Positions 1-8,919 of a DNA stretch of 64,000 nucleotides are shown one piece after another; positions within the stretch are counted from its first letter, which is position 1, and each line of letters opens with the position of its first letter. Below the pieces are notes generated by a model that did no database searches, was not told the origin of the DNA, and worked only from the letters and a program-made list of their open reading frames with translations. This DNA is from an uncultured Pirellulaceae bacterium. Its GTDB lineage: Bacteria > Planctomycetota > Planctomycetia > Pirellulales > Pirellulaceae. The translations under genes were made by a program, and so were the position numbers. Where the stretch lies: the NCBI GenBank assembly GCA_938083195.1, contig CALKCK010000004.1:186001-250000 (forward strand). Reading direction: 5' to 3'.

Positions 1-358
1 TTTCAGGGCTTTGGTTAAACCAGATTAGTAATGGATATGCGTTTCGATACAGTAGAAAAGCCGGGGTAAAAAGCAGCACCCCCATCCAAAGACCCTGGCG
101 TGTTGCTCGACCACATAGATCGTCATCTTTGGCGCCAGTCGCCTGAGAGACAATCGGGCTAACACCGATGATGACGCCTGAGAGGACGATTAAAATAAAG
201 TGAAAAAGTGTACTGCCAATCGCAATCCCTGCGAGTGCTTCTTTCCCTAGTCGCCCCACCATTATTGTGTCGACAAACGAGATCGTATTTTGGGCGACCT
301 GAGCGAGGACTAGCGGCACTGCGACAGTAACGAGTTCTTTAAATTCCTTCCGATACAA
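1..358 (-). CDS. MATE family efflux transporter, N-terminal part (runs off window)
   Basis: Reading the minus strand from a TTG at 358 gives a protein opening with LYRKEFKELVTVAVPLVLAQ and then FVDTIMVGRLGKEALAGIAI. This is the first helix and loop of MATE/NorM-type multidrug and toxin extrusion pumps, which export cationic drugs in exchange for Na+ or H+. The frame stays open to base 1, so only about 119 residues are present. An in-frame TGA lies just upstream of the start and no ATG lies between it and the conserved region, so TTG is the best start. The family call is confident; the exact start is not. Confidence 0.85.
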   Translation of the reverse strand, partial: MYRKEFKELVTVAVPLVLAQVAQNTISFVDTIMVGRLGKEALAGIAIGSTLFHFILIVLSGVIIGVSPIVSQATGAKDDDLCGRATRQGLWMGVLLFTPAFLLYRNAYPLLIWFNQSPE

Positions 359-550
359 GGCTTTACTCGTTAGTTGATGGCTGAGGATGATTGCTAAAGC
401 AATGCAAGGTAGTGCTCGCTTGGATCAAAATATAACCGGTATATCTTAATCCGGCGATTGGGCTAATATAGTGCGATGGTTACCGAGGTGCCTTGTATTT
501 CTAGATCTAAAATGGACATTTTGCCTCCATTTGACTGTGAATATAAATAT

Positions 551-589
551 CCAGATTGGATGAAGCCAGATTGGATGAAGCCAATCTGG
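551..589. repeat. Direct and inverted 9-bp repeat upstream of the MFS gene
   Basis: The 9-mer ccagattgg occurs at 551-559 and again at 566-574, 15 bp apart, and its reverse complement ccaatctgg follows at 581-589. Either upstream copy can pair with the inverted copy to form a hairpin. It lies between the divergent MATE gene and the MFS gene (700). An ORF can be read across it (476-688), but it resembles no known protein and its repeats come from this element. The function is unknown; a regulatory hairpin is possible. Confidence 0.5.
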
Positions 590-699
590 TCCCAGATGAA
601 ACCGGAGTTTTCATCCCCACGAGCTGGCAACGATTGTGGTTCTCCATGCGGTTATTCATTCGTGGCTCAGGCCTGTGAGATTCATTAGAGACACAATCA

Positions 700-1935
700 A
701 TGCAAGGTATTTTTTCATTCGTCTTCCAGAACGCCCGTTGGCTGCTGGGCGGTTTGCTTCTTACTTTTTTCTCAAGCTTTGGGCAGACCTTTTTTATATC
801 CCTTTTTTCGGGTGAAATTCGAGGGTCGTTTGAATTGTCTGACGGGGAGTTTGGTGCGATTTACATGGCCGGAACTCTTGCCAGCGCCGTGACATTGATA
901 GGGTTAGGGAAAACACTCGATCGATTTTCGATCTCTGCAGTATCGCTTTGTGTTATTTGTGCACTTGCGATTGCGTGTCTGGGGATGTCATTTGTTAATT
1001 CATGGGTTCTGTTGTTAATTGTCATTTACGCTCTGCGCTTATTCGGGCAGGGGATGATGACTCATACTTCTCAAACAGCCATCGGGAGATGGTATGATGC
1101 TGATCGTGGTCGCGCGATTTCGTTGACTTCAATGGGGCATCAAATTGGTGAAGCTTTATTTCCAGCTACCGTGTTGGTGTTGTTAGGGTGGTATGATTGG
1201 CGTGTCACCTGGCGAATTTGTGCCGTGGCGTTAGTCGTTGTTGCCTTGCCGACGATCGTACTGTTGATGCGAGTTGAGCATCAGCCCAGTATTGAGCACC
1301 AATCAAAGTTGGAAAATAAGACGCGTGACTGGACTCGGGGAGAAGTCATTCGGGACGGCGTCTTTTGGATTCTCTGCCTCGGGATTCTCGCTCCGGCGTT
1401 TATTGGAACGTCGGTGTTTTTTCATCAGGTCAGAATCGTGGAATCCAAAGGTTGGTCACCGAGCGTATTTGCCGTTTCATTTTTGGTTTTATCAATAACG
1501 ACGGTCTTCTTTACACTCGTTGCTGGGCAACTGGTTGACCGTTATCACGCTCGGCGAATTTTACCCGTATTTTTGATTCCATTGGGAATTGCCTGCCTGG
1601 TCTTAAGTTGGGGGCAGGCTCCTTTGGCAATCTATGGGTTTATGTTCCTGCTGGCGATTTCCTACGGATTTTCGAGCGCAATCTTTGGAACGATTTGGCC
1701 TGAAACCTACGGAACAGCACACCTTGGGGCGATTCGAGCGGTTGCTGTTGCCGCCATGGTATTTGCTTCGGCGATTGGTCCGGGAATAACTGGTTGGTGT
1801 ATCGACCGGGGGATTGGTTTCGATTTTCAACTGATGGTGATGGCGGTTTATTGTTTGTTTGCGGCAATGGCGATGGTTGCCGCAGTGAAAATCTTGGAAA
1901 GACGCCGACAGATCGTTTCAGTTGAAATCGATTAG
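700..1935 (+). CDS. MFS transporter
   Basis: A 411-residue polytopic membrane protein with about 12 hydrophobic segments. Two halves are joined by a polar loop near residues 190-212. The loop after helix 2 reads GLGKTLDRFS, and the second half has GQLVDRYHARR in the matching place, the usual MFS A-motif positions. The start (GQTFFISLFSGEIRGSFELS) resembles oxalate/formate-antiporter-like and monocarboxylate-type MFS carriers, but the substrate cannot be told from sequence. The stop codon overlaps the end of the convergent sulfatase gene by 4 bp, so both genes share their 3' ends. Codon use looks like that of the neighbours. Confidence 0.85.
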   Translation: MQGIFSFVFQNARWLLGGLLLTFFSSFGQTFFISLFSGEIRGSFELSDGEFGAIYMAGTLASAVTLIGLGKTLDRFSISAVSLCVICALAIACLGMSFVNSWVLLLIVIYALRLFGQGMMTHTSQTAIGRWYDADRGRAISLTSMGHQIGEALFPATVLVLLGWYDWRVTWRICAVALVVVALPTIVLLMRVEHQPSIEHQSKLENKTRDWTRGEVIRDGVFWILCLGILAPAFIGTSVFFHQVRIVESKGWSPSVFAVSFLVLSITTVFFTLVAGQLVDRYHARRILPVFLIPLGIACLVLSWGQAPLAIYGFMFLLAISYGFSSAIFGTIWPETYGTAHLGAIRAVAVAAMVFASAIGPGITGWCIDRGIGFDFQLMVMAVYCLFAAMAMVAAVKILERRRQIVSVEID

Positions 1936-3401
1936 TTGTTTTCAGGTTTGCCAAGAGGGCGACTTCTTCCTGAATCGATAATTTGTGTAAGCGTTTTTTT
2001 CAGCCGTTTCGAGATATCGGGGTGCTTAAGCGTAAGATTGGTGGTTTCCCCTGGATCAGTTTTCAAATTGTAAAGTTGGTTTTGAGGACCACCAGGTTGG
2101 GGTTTAATGCGATTCGGTTTAGAAAATCCCCCGGAGCCAAGGATGTCAATGTACTTCCAGTCACCTTCGCGAATGGTGAACCCTTTACGACCGGCGGCGA
2201 CGACTAAATGGGGATGAACTGGTTGGTCTTCTGGTTGTTCGCCCCGAAGAACCGGAAGGAAGCTGAAACTGTCTGCACCCGCTTCATTGGGAAGTTGCTG
2301 TTGCGTCAGGTCTGCGAAAGTCGCCAGTAAATCTGTGAAGCTAATGGTTTGGTTAGAGACGGTACCCGGAGCCACGGTGCCGGGCCAACGCACCAAAAAT
2401 GGCATGCGGTGTCCACACTCCCAGGCATCTGCTTTCATTCCGCGAAGACCACCCGAGGAATCATGTTGATAGCGCTGCACATCTTTTTCGTACCAGACAG
2501 GGCCGTTATCCGAGGTGAAGATCACTAGCGTGTCATCGGACATGCTGTTTTTCTCAAGTGCTTTCAAAACAATACCAATATTGGCATCCACCATGTTGGT
2601 GAAATCGCCATACATTGATGCCTCGCTGTTTCCAATAAATTCAGGACTGGGTAACCAAGGTGTATGTGGAGCAGGGTAAGCAAGATATAGCATTAGTGGA
2701 GCAGTAGATTTTCCCGTTCGTTGTTGCAGCGCATGATTTTCGATTACTGCGACGGCTTCTTTGGTGAAATCAGGCAGTACATCCTTGAGGTTCAGGTTGG
2801 GCGAGATTCCTCCTTTTCGCCAAAAAGCACCTTGGATCGGAGACCATCCTTCTGACTGGTTGGCTGGAATAGTCTGGGTGGGAGCGGAAATTACTTTTCT
2901 GTCACGAATGTAGTAATAGGGGGGAATGTCGGTCGACGCGGGAATGCCAAAAAACGAATCGAAGCCTACATCGACCGGGCCACCGTTCATTGGTTTCTCA
3001 TAGCCTTGGTCATCGAATCCAAGATGCCACTTGCCAACCATGGCTGTCTCGTATCCGTTTTGATTTAAGAGGGAGGCAATTGTCGTTTGTCCTGCTTTGA
3101 TGGAAGGTTGTTTGCGCCATTGATTCGTGTCCGCGCGAAATGGATAGATTCCCGTCATTAATCCGTAGCGTGAAAGGTGGCACAGCGGGCCGGGGGCATG
3201 GGCATCGGTAAATCGGAGTCCCTGCTCGGCCAGTGAATCGATGTTGGGAGTCGGGATTTTAGATTCGGCGTTATAACACCCAGCGTCGCCGTACCCCATG
3301 TCGTCGACCAGAATGATCACAATGTTGGGTAGTTGAGCAAAGGTTGCGGGAGTCGCGTTCAACAGAATAAAGAGGATAAGCCCGATTTCTTTGATGCGCA
3401 T
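1932..3401 (-). CDS. Secreted arylsulfatase (S1 family)
   Basis: A 489-residue sulfatase with an N-terminal signal peptide (residues 1-22, ending TFAQ). The metal-binding motif ILVDDMGYGD is at about 30-38. GKWHLG, AYPAPHTPW and TSDNGP follow in the family order, and the length is typical. The enzyme should hydrolyse sulfate esters, most likely from sulfated polysaccharides, in the periplasm or outside the cell. The residue expected to become formylglycine is C74 in PLCHLSRYGLMTG. The third position of the usual C-x-P/A-x-R signature is Leu here; the codons were read directly (TGC CAC CTT TCA CGC). The cytochrome c' gene lies just upstream on the same strand with a 63-bp gap and could be co-transcribed. 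Confidence 0.93.
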   Translation of the reverse strand: MRIKEIGLILFILLNATPATFAQLPNIVIILVDDMGYGDAGCYNAESKIPTPNIDSLAEQGLRFTDAHAPGPLCHLSRYGLMTGIYPFRADTNQWRKQPSIKAGQTTIASLLNQNGYETAMVGKWHLGFDDQGYEKPMNGGPVDVGFDSFFGIPASTDIPPYYYIRDRKVISAPTQTIPANQSEGWSPIQGAFWRKGGISPNLNLKDVLPDFTKEAVAVIENHALQQRTGKSTAPLMLYLAYPAPHTPWLPSPEFIGNSEASMYGDFTNMVDANIGIVLKALEKNSMSDDTLVIFTSDNGPVWYEKDVQRYQHDSSGGLRGMKADAWECGHRMPFLVRWPGTVAPGTVSNQTISFTDLLATFADLTQQQLPNEAGADSFSFLPVLRGEQPEDQPVHPHLVVAAGRKGFTIREGDWKYIDILGSGGFSKPNRIKPQPGGPQNQLYNLKTDPGETTNLTLKHPDISKRLKKTLTQIIDSGRSRPLGKPENN

Positions 3402-3464
3402 AGTGTACCTGTGAGTTGTGTTTCTCGCCCTGAGTTATCGTTTACGTTTTTGGTGACGTAATGA

Positions 3465-3956
3465 TTATTTTGAGAGTTGGTATTTCCCTTTGGCGAAAAC
3501 GGTGTGGCAGCGGTTGCAAGAATCAAGCATGGTGCTGTAGTGCTTTTTAGCTTCAGCATAGTTGCCCGATGATTTGTAAAGTGATTTCCCGGAACGGTAG
3601 ACGTCGGCAGAGATCGCAATCCATTCTTTGTTTTTCAGTTCATCTTCCGGACCACGGGTAGCGACTAAAGCCGAGGTTTCAGCTAACACGAGTGCATGGT
3701 TTTTAAATACTTTCCATGCTTTGCGGTCCGCTGGTTCGGTGGCCATAACTTGTTTCAGGCCTTTATAACTTGGCTCACATATGTATTCCATGAAGTGATG
3801 CATGTTATCGATCGGTTCAAAATCATCGTCATTCGTTACCTGTTGGACGGGTAGTGGAATACTATTATTTTGAGATTGATTGATGTGGGGAGCGTTGCTG
3901 AAGAAGAACGCGCCGGTCAATGAAGTAATAATCGCAAGTAATTCAACCGTCTTCAT
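3465..3956 (-). CDS. Cytochrome c'-like (class II) secreted heme protein
   Basis: A 163-residue exported protein. A hydrophobic leader covers residues 5-20. The mature part is mainly helical, and a single CNRCH heme-binding motif sits near the C-terminus (C147, C150, H151). A C-terminal CxxCH in a four-helix-like chain is the pattern of class II cytochromes c. The likely role is electron transfer or small-ligand binding in the periplasm; the partner is unknown. It is upstream of, and codirectional with, the sulfatase gene. A di-heme oxidoreductase lies 1.8 kb away on the same strand but is separated from it by the cysteine desulfurase gene. Confidence 0.75.
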   Translation of the reverse strand: MKTVELLAIITSLTGAFFFSNAPHINQSQNNSIPLPVQQVTNDDDFEPIDNMHHFMEYICEPSYKGLKQVMATEPADRKAWKVFKNHALVLAETSALVATRGPEDELKNKEWIAISADVYRSGKSLYKSSGNYAEAKKHYSTMLDSCNRCHTVFAKGKYQLSK

Positions 3957-4529
3957 GTTTTGATCCTGAAGCTTAAAAGTAAAAAATTAATTTCCCGCCC
4001 CTGAATTCGAGAGAATCAATGGGAATCGGGAATGTTCGCTCGTACACCGCTATTTGGTTGGCTTCTTTCGTTGCCCGCACCAGATTGTAACTGATTTTTG
4101 TGAATCACAAGTGTAACTCATTGTGTCTTTTTATGTCGTCGGTTGGATCTGCATTGAATTCTGTGTTGAGTTGGCTGCCGCGGGTCTGCAGAACCAAGGC
4201 AGGGTTATAACAGCAACGATACATAGGATCGGAATGGCAATTAAAATCGGATATCCAGTTGGGGGTATTTCGTTGATTCAGTGGCTCAACCCCTGTCGGA
4301 TTGGATGCAATTAGAGTGCATTTTAATTAGACTCCAGTGAATCCCAAGCGGTCAGACGTGAAGCAATTCTTGGCGACAACGGATTATTTAGAGTCAGGCT
4401 TGGGCAGGATTTTTTGATTTCATGGGAATCTCAATGAAATGCATTCTGGTTTACGATCAGCGAGATCTGTTTGGATTGTAAATGCGTATTGGGTGTTGAT
4501 TTAGGCTGAAAGTTATTTCGGAGCATATA
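3957..4529. other. Divergent intergenic region with a short palindrome
   Basis: This 573-bp gap separates the divergent cytochrome c' and cysteine desulfurase genes. It should hold both promoters. The perfect palindrome ttgtgaatcacaa lies at 4098-4110, a plausible operator half-way between the two genes. It is shorter than the roughly 18-bp Rex operator (TTGTGA-N6-TCACAA), so I do not assign it. A 63-codon ORF at 4123-4314 has no recognisable features and was not called. Confidence 0.4.
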
Positions 4530-5672
4530 GTGCGACAGATTTATTTGGATTACAACGCGACGACCCCGATTGCACCTAGTGTGGTGGAGGCGATGAACCC
4601 ATTTTTGTCTGGGCACTATGGGAATCCGTCGAGTGCCCACGCGATGGGGCGGGCAGCTAAAGAAGCGATTGAGGACTCCCGAGTAAAAGTAGCGGGTTTG
4701 TTGGGTTGCGATCGTGATGAAATTGTATTTACTGGCGGTGGAACTGAAAGCAATAATCTCGCACTCAAAGGAACCATGTTGCAATGGGCACCCAAGGATG
4801 CGCATTTGGTAATTTCGGCGATCGAACATCCCGCGGTGGTTGCACCGGCTGAGTTTTTGGAAAGACTTGGGTACGGAGTAACGCTTGTGGAGTGTGATGC
4901 TCATGGCTTTGTGCATCCCAGTTCGATTGAAGCTGCGCTTAAGCCAGAGACTAAACTTGTTAGCGTGATGCATGCGAATAATGAGATTGGAACAATCCAG
5001 CCGATTCGTCAAATCGCTGAGATTTGTCATGGGAAAGGAGTATTGCTTCATACCGATGCGTCCCAAAGCGTGGGTAAGATTCCGACCTATGTTGACCAGC
5101 TTGATGTCGACTTATTGACAGTAGCTTGTCATAAGTTTTACGGACCTAAAGGGATCGGTGCTCTGTTTGTGAGAGAGGGCGTTTCCCTTGAACCGCTGTT
5201 GCATGGCGCGTCGCATGAGCGAGGGATGCGAGGTGGTACAGAAAATACACCTTACATTGTAGGCATGGGACAGGCTGCCCATTTGGCGGCCAACTGTCTT
5301 GATGAATCATCAGAATCAATGACTAAGTTGAGAAATCGACTGAATGATCACTTAGTCAATGGAATCCCGGGGTTACTGGTGAACGGATTAAAAGCTGCCC
5401 GATTACCAAATACGTTAAGCGTTATTTTCCCTGGAGTTAGTGGTCAGGCGATGTTAAAGCGGGTTCCTGAGATTTGTGCTTCGACTGGTTCGGCTTGCCA
5501 CAGTAGCGGATTAGTCTCTTCGGCGACCTTGTCGGCGATGGGGATGACGGGCGAGGAGATGGACGGTGCTGTCCGGTTCTGTGTCGGGTGGTATTCTTCG
5601 GAAGAGGAAATCGACCGGGCCGGAAATCTATTGATTGACGCTTGGGAAAATCTAGCCAGTGCGATGTTTTGA
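4530..5672 (+). CDS. Cysteine desulfurase (NifS/IscS family)
   Basis: A 380-residue PLP enzyme that takes sulfur from L-cysteine for Fe-S clusters, thio-tRNA or other sulfur carriers. It opens with IYLDYNATTPIAP, followed by GGTESNNLALKG, EHPAV, HTDASQSVGKIP and the PLP lysine K202 in ACHKFYGPKG. The catalytic cysteine is C323 in STGSACHSSG, inside the long loop typical of NifS/IscS (group I). The start is GTG at 4530, with GGAG about 7 bp upstream. No IscU, NifU or TusA-like gene is adjacent, so its sulfur acceptor cannot be told from context. Confidence 0.95.
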   Translation: MRQIYLDYNATTPIAPSVVEAMNPFLSGHYGNPSSAHAMGRAAKEAIEDSRVKVAGLLGCDRDEIVFTGGGTESNNLALKGTMLQWAPKDAHLVISAIEHPAVVAPAEFLERLGYGVTLVECDAHGFVHPSSIEAALKPETKLVSVMHANNEIGTIQPIRQIAEICHGKGVLLHTDASQSVGKIPTYVDQLDVDLLTVACHKFYGPKGIGALFVREGVSLEPLLHGASHERGMRGGTENTPYIVGMGQAAHLAANCLDESSESMTKLRNRLNDHLVNGIPGLLVNGLKAARLPNTLSVIFPGVSGQAMLKRVPEICASTGSACHSSGLVSSATLSAMGMTGEEMDGAVRFCVGWYSSEEEIDRAGNLLIDAWENLASAMF

Positions 5673-5739
5673 TCGCCAAACGAAGGGCTTTGTTTGCCTG
5701 TCGAAGCGGACGTAAGTTAGTGGAGTTAAGTTAGCGAAA

Positions 5740-7083
5740 TCAAGGCTGTGGAACCGGAGCGGCGGTAAACTGTGGGCCGCGTAAGGTTTTTAGAAAAGCA
5801 AGCAGGCAGGCTTGGTCATAGGCCGATATCTTCGAGAATTGCCTAGACGACGATCTAGCCTGACCTCGGTGCCGTAAAATCGCTGCCCGCAGCGTTGGCG
5901 ATTCACCATCGTGAAAGTATGGGGCAGAATCGGCAACTCCCCAAAGTGGTGGGGTTTGCCATTGATCTGGATGCGGTTGAGAACGATCGGCTTCGAATTG
6001 TTTTTCGGCTTCACCGTCGTTGTAGCCACTGTTCGAACCACCTGGGCGGATCGGTTCGAGATTGTATAAGTGGAAATCGCTAAAGATTTGTTCGATCCCG
6101 CCGAGGTTTTCGATATGGCAGTCGATACACCCAATTTGCCCAAAAATGACATGGCCTCTTTCGGCTCTAAATTTTCCCACGGTTTCTTTAGGCATAACTT
6201 GTACAGGCCTAGGGATGCTTCGAACGAAGCAAACCAGTTCGTGCAATTGTTCCGGAGTCATGTCCATGGCGGCATTTGGATCCGCTTGGTATTCCTTGGG
6301 TAGTTGTTGTGAATGCAGTTTGTTTGTCAAACCAATCTCCATTGCACAGGCCGAAGCAACGAATTCTTCCAGTGAGGCGAACTGTCCTTTCCAGCCGAAT
6401 TTTCCGATGTTTCGGTTTACCGTATTTACAATTCCCAGACGGTTCCCACTGAGGTCACCCGTTAGTTCCTTGGCGATCACGTTGGCGAAACGCCTTTGTC
6501 CATGAAGGCTAATCGAGAGGTTCGAGATTTTATCAATCAAACCAACGCCGAAAAGAGCAGGGGAGTTAAGCTTTTGAAAGATAACTGGGTCATCGATCTC
6601 GATGACTTGGCGTGCGATTGCTTGGCTACGACCTGGCGCACAATCTGACATTGTGGCCTCATTTTGTACGATCGATCGCTGGACGGTCTCAGGAAAAAGA
6701 GCATTGACTTGCTTTTCTGTTTCCCGTTGGCGAGGCGAGATAGAATTAGCGTGAACGATTCCCGATTTAATCCGTTCGCCTTCCGAAATCACTTCGAATG
6801 AGGTTACGTTGAATCGGTTGTCACTGCTTCCGCCGAGTCCACCTTGAAAATGACAGGCAGCACAAGATCTCGCGTTGAAGACTGGCCCGAGTCCATCGCC
6901 TCCGCCACACAGACTATCACCAATTTTCCATTCGTGCTCAAAGAGTGTTTTCCCGGCGGCTACTCTTTTGGGAGTCACGCGGCCGTTCCAGGCTTTCAGT
7001 CCTTCTATGCCACAGACCAGAGCGAAAACAATCGCTGCAGCCAGGATTAGGTATCGCTTGAAGACTCGAGGAACAGGGTGCAT
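5740..7083 (-). CDS. Di-heme oxidoreductase (DHOR family, putative thiol oxidoreductase)
   Basis: A 447-residue exported protein with an N-terminal membrane anchor (residues 11-28) and two c-type heme motifs, CAACH at 74-78 and CIDCH at 319-323. The regions GDGLGPVFNARSCAACH and PPLWGVADSAPYFHDG, the second a distal methionine-free segment, match the DHOR/COG3488 family, which resembles MauG/di-heme peroxidases. The likely role is periplasmic redox chemistry; the true substrate is not known for most members. It stands alone on the minus strand. The next minus-strand gene upstream (YTV protein) ends in its own terminator. Confidence 0.85.
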   Translation of the reverse strand: MHPVPRVFKRYLILAAAIVFALVCGIEGLKAWNGRVTPKRVAAGKTLFEHEWKIGDSLCGGGDGLGPVFNARSCAACHFQGGLGGSSDNRFNVTSFEVISEGERIKSGIVHANSISPRQRETEKQVNALFPETVQRSIVQNEATMSDCAPGRSQAIARQVIEIDDPVIFQKLNSPALFGVGLIDKISNLSISLHGQRRFANVIAKELTGDLSGNRLGIVNTVNRNIGKFGWKGQFASLEEFVASACAMEIGLTNKLHSQQLPKEYQADPNAAMDMTPEQLHELVCFVRSIPRPVQVMPKETVGKFRAERGHVIFGQIGCIDCHIENLGGIEQIFSDFHLYNLEPIRPGGSNSGYNDGEAEKQFEADRSQPHPDQWQTPPLWGVADSAPYFHDGESPTLRAAILRHRGQARSSSRQFSKISAYDQACLLAFLKTLRGPQFTAAPVPQP

Positions 7084-7419
7084 GTTCGCCTATCTGAGAT
7101 TGACGGAGCTGGGGATGCTCCTGTTTTAACAAAACCACTGAATACGTCAAACCAATTCAAAAAGCCTTTGGGTAGGGCATTGGGGAATCCAGCAATTCGT
7201 TCGACCGAGGTCTAGTATAGTTACGACTCAAATTGACTTCAGCATTTTCTGTTTTTTTTAAGCTCCGGGGAATTGGTGAGGGAATCCAGTGGGTAACGGG
7301 GGCGTCTTTAGTATGGGCAAACAAAAAAAACGACTCGATCCGTGAGGAACGAGTCGTTTCTATCAATTCTGGACTAGACGCCAATGAACGAATTCATGGG
7401 GCTAGGTCAGTCTTATTGT
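7084..7419. other. Intergenic region with terminator of the YTV gene
   Basis: This 336-bp gap lies between the start of the di-heme oxidoreductase and the end of the YTV gene. The only clear element is the minus-strand terminator at 7323-7359. The rest probably holds the promoter of the oxidoreductase gene. Short ORFs here show no coding signal. Confidence 0.5.
7323..7359 (-). terminator. Rho-independent terminator of the YTV-repeat gene
   Basis: On the minus strand the 9-10 bp stem AAACGACTCG/CGAGTCGTTT is followed by an uninterrupted run of T (the A-run at 7323-7330 on the plus strand). It sits about 60 bp after the stop of the YTV-repeat gene, as expected for a strong, separately terminated transcript. 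Confidence 0.85.
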
Positions 7420-8919
7420 TTAGCTACAGCAAGGCTCAGCTGCTGCTTCGCAACCGCAAGCCGACTTGCATCCGCAACCAGCGAACAAGCCGCGAATTCG
7501 AGCACACATGCCGTGAAGGCGGCTACGAATTCGGCCGTTGAAAAGTTTGCAACCGCAACCGCATGAAGCTGCTGCATCGCAATCACCATCAGTGTCGCAG
7601 CTATTGCAGCAGCGGCGAGGTGCACAGCGTACAGTAACAGGAACTTCTTCGGTGACACACTTTGGTACGCAGATAGTTACTGTGTAAGGAACTTTCTTTG
7701 AAACGCAACGTGCTTTTTTAACAGTCTTCATCTCGGTAACTTTTTTAGTCACGCAGTAAGGGACTTCGCGAGTTTTTGTTTCGCAAACCATTTTGGTTGT
7801 GCAAACAGGAACTTTCTTAGTCTTAGTTTCGCAAACCATTTTTCGTACGCAGTAAGTTTCTACGCGTGATTTTGGCTCGCAAACCATCTTAGTGGTGCAG
7901 TAGTTGACAGTTTTAGTTACTGGCTCACAAACAATTTTTGTGCAGCAGTAATTAACAACCCGAGATTTTTTCTCGCAAACGTAGCGAGTTGTCGTGCATG
8001 GAACTTGCTTAGTCACTGGCTCGCAAACAGTTTTGCAAACAGTGTAAGGGACTTCCTTGCAAACTTTTTCGCAACGGTACTTGCATACAGCAACTTGCTT
8101 AGTTGTGCATTCAGGAACCCAAACCTTACGGCAAACCGTACGGTCAGGTCGCTTGCAGCAAACCTTGGTGCAGCATCCAGGTGTGTAGGTGCGGCAGCCA
8201 GTGCAAGGATCTGTAGAGAAAGAACCACGAGTCCGGTTGATCTTTGTGTAAGATCGTCCAGGGATAACTTCCGTACGAGTTTCGAAGTGTCCACCACGAA
8301 CTTTAACGGTCTTCATCTCGGTGTAAGGAACACGCTTGATGCTTGTGACCGTACGCATTTTAGTTTCAGAAACTTTTTTGCGAACGTGAGTGGTAACGGT
8401 CTTCATTGTTGTCTCGGTGACAGGCTTACGTACTGTGTAATGAACAGTTCGTTGCTTGTTTTCCTTGACAGCACGACGTACGTAAGTCGTGACTTCCTTC
8501 GAGTGTTTTTCTGTAACAGGTCGCTTAACGGTGTAGTTGACCGTACGCTGACGCTGCTCAGTTACTGGACGTCTAACTGTGTAGTTAACCGTCTTGTAAG
8601 TTGTCTCGCGAACAGGTCGCTTGACAGTGTAAGTTTCGGTGCGCATTTTCTGCTCTTTAACACATCGTGTTACCGGAACTTGCACTTCGTCGTAAACAGT
8701 CTCATTGACTGTTCGATAACGAGTGACTTCTTGCTTTTCGTTGACCATGCGTTTCACAGTTTTCATCACTGTGTAGTTGCATCCGCAACCGTTCGCTGGT
8801 GCAGCTGCGGCAACTGTGTTGTAGCTCGCGCCACCACAACATTGGCCCCAGCTGAAGCTGGCTGACACCATAGCCGCGGCAAACGCTGCAGAGGTCAGCA
8901 GACTTCTTACCAATTTCAT
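7420..8919 (-). CDS. Cys-rich YTV-repeat secreted protein (planctomycete cell-wall type)
   Basis: Start chosen at 8919, where GGAGAAG precedes ATG by 5 bp; a further in-frame ATG at 8949 would add ten residues and spoil the signal peptide. The 499-residue product has a signal peptide (MKLVRSLLTSAAFAAAMVSA). It then carries many repeats of about 20 residues built on the pattern R-x-V-x-Y-T-V-x-(R/K)-P-V-T-E. The second half changes to Cys-containing repeats of the kind CTTKMVCETKTREVPY. The C-terminus is rich in Cys and small residues (GCGCKSACGCE). Such YTV-containing proteins have been reported from Rhodopirellula cell walls (from memory). The basic and Cys-rich repeats suggest a disulfide-linked wall or surface layer. 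A strong SD and a terminator fit high expression. Confidence 0.85.
   Translation of the reverse strand: MKLVRSLLTSAAFAAAMVSASFSWGQCCGGASYNTVAAAAPANGCGCNYTVMKTVKRMVNEKQEVTRYRTVNETVYDEVQVPVTRCVKEQKMRTETYTVKRPVRETTYKTVNYTVRRPVTEQRQRTVNYTVKRPVTEKHSKEVTTYVRRAVKENKQRTVHYTVRKPVTETTMKTVTTHVRKKVSETKMRTVTSIKRVPYTEMKTVKVRGGHFETRTEVIPGRSYTKINRTRGSFSTDPCTGCRTYTPGCCTKVCCKRPDRTVCRKVWVPECTTKQVAVCKYRCEKVCKEVPYTVCKTVCEPVTKQVPCTTTRYVCEKKSRVVNYCCTKIVCEPVTKTVNYCTTKMVCEPKSRVETYCVRKMVCETKTKKVPVCTTKMVCETKTREVPYCVTKKVTEMKTVKKARCVSKKVPYTVTICVPKCVTEEVPVTVRCAPRRCCNSCDTDGDCDAAASCGCGCKLFNGRIRSRLHGMCARIRGLFAGCGCKSACGCEAAAEPCCS

Noticed and set aside
476..688. 70-codon ORF upstream of the MFS gene
   Set aside because: Its internal repeats come from the DNA repeat at 551-589 and it has no SD or homology.
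4431..5066. Minus-strand ORF of 211 codons opposite the cysteine desulfurase
   Set aside because: It is an antisense shadow of a gene with clear active-site motifs on the plus strand.
8005..8865. Plus-strand ORF of 286 codons opposite the YTV gene
   Set aside because: It is the antisense shadow of the YTV repeat gene; codons read in reverse explain its length.
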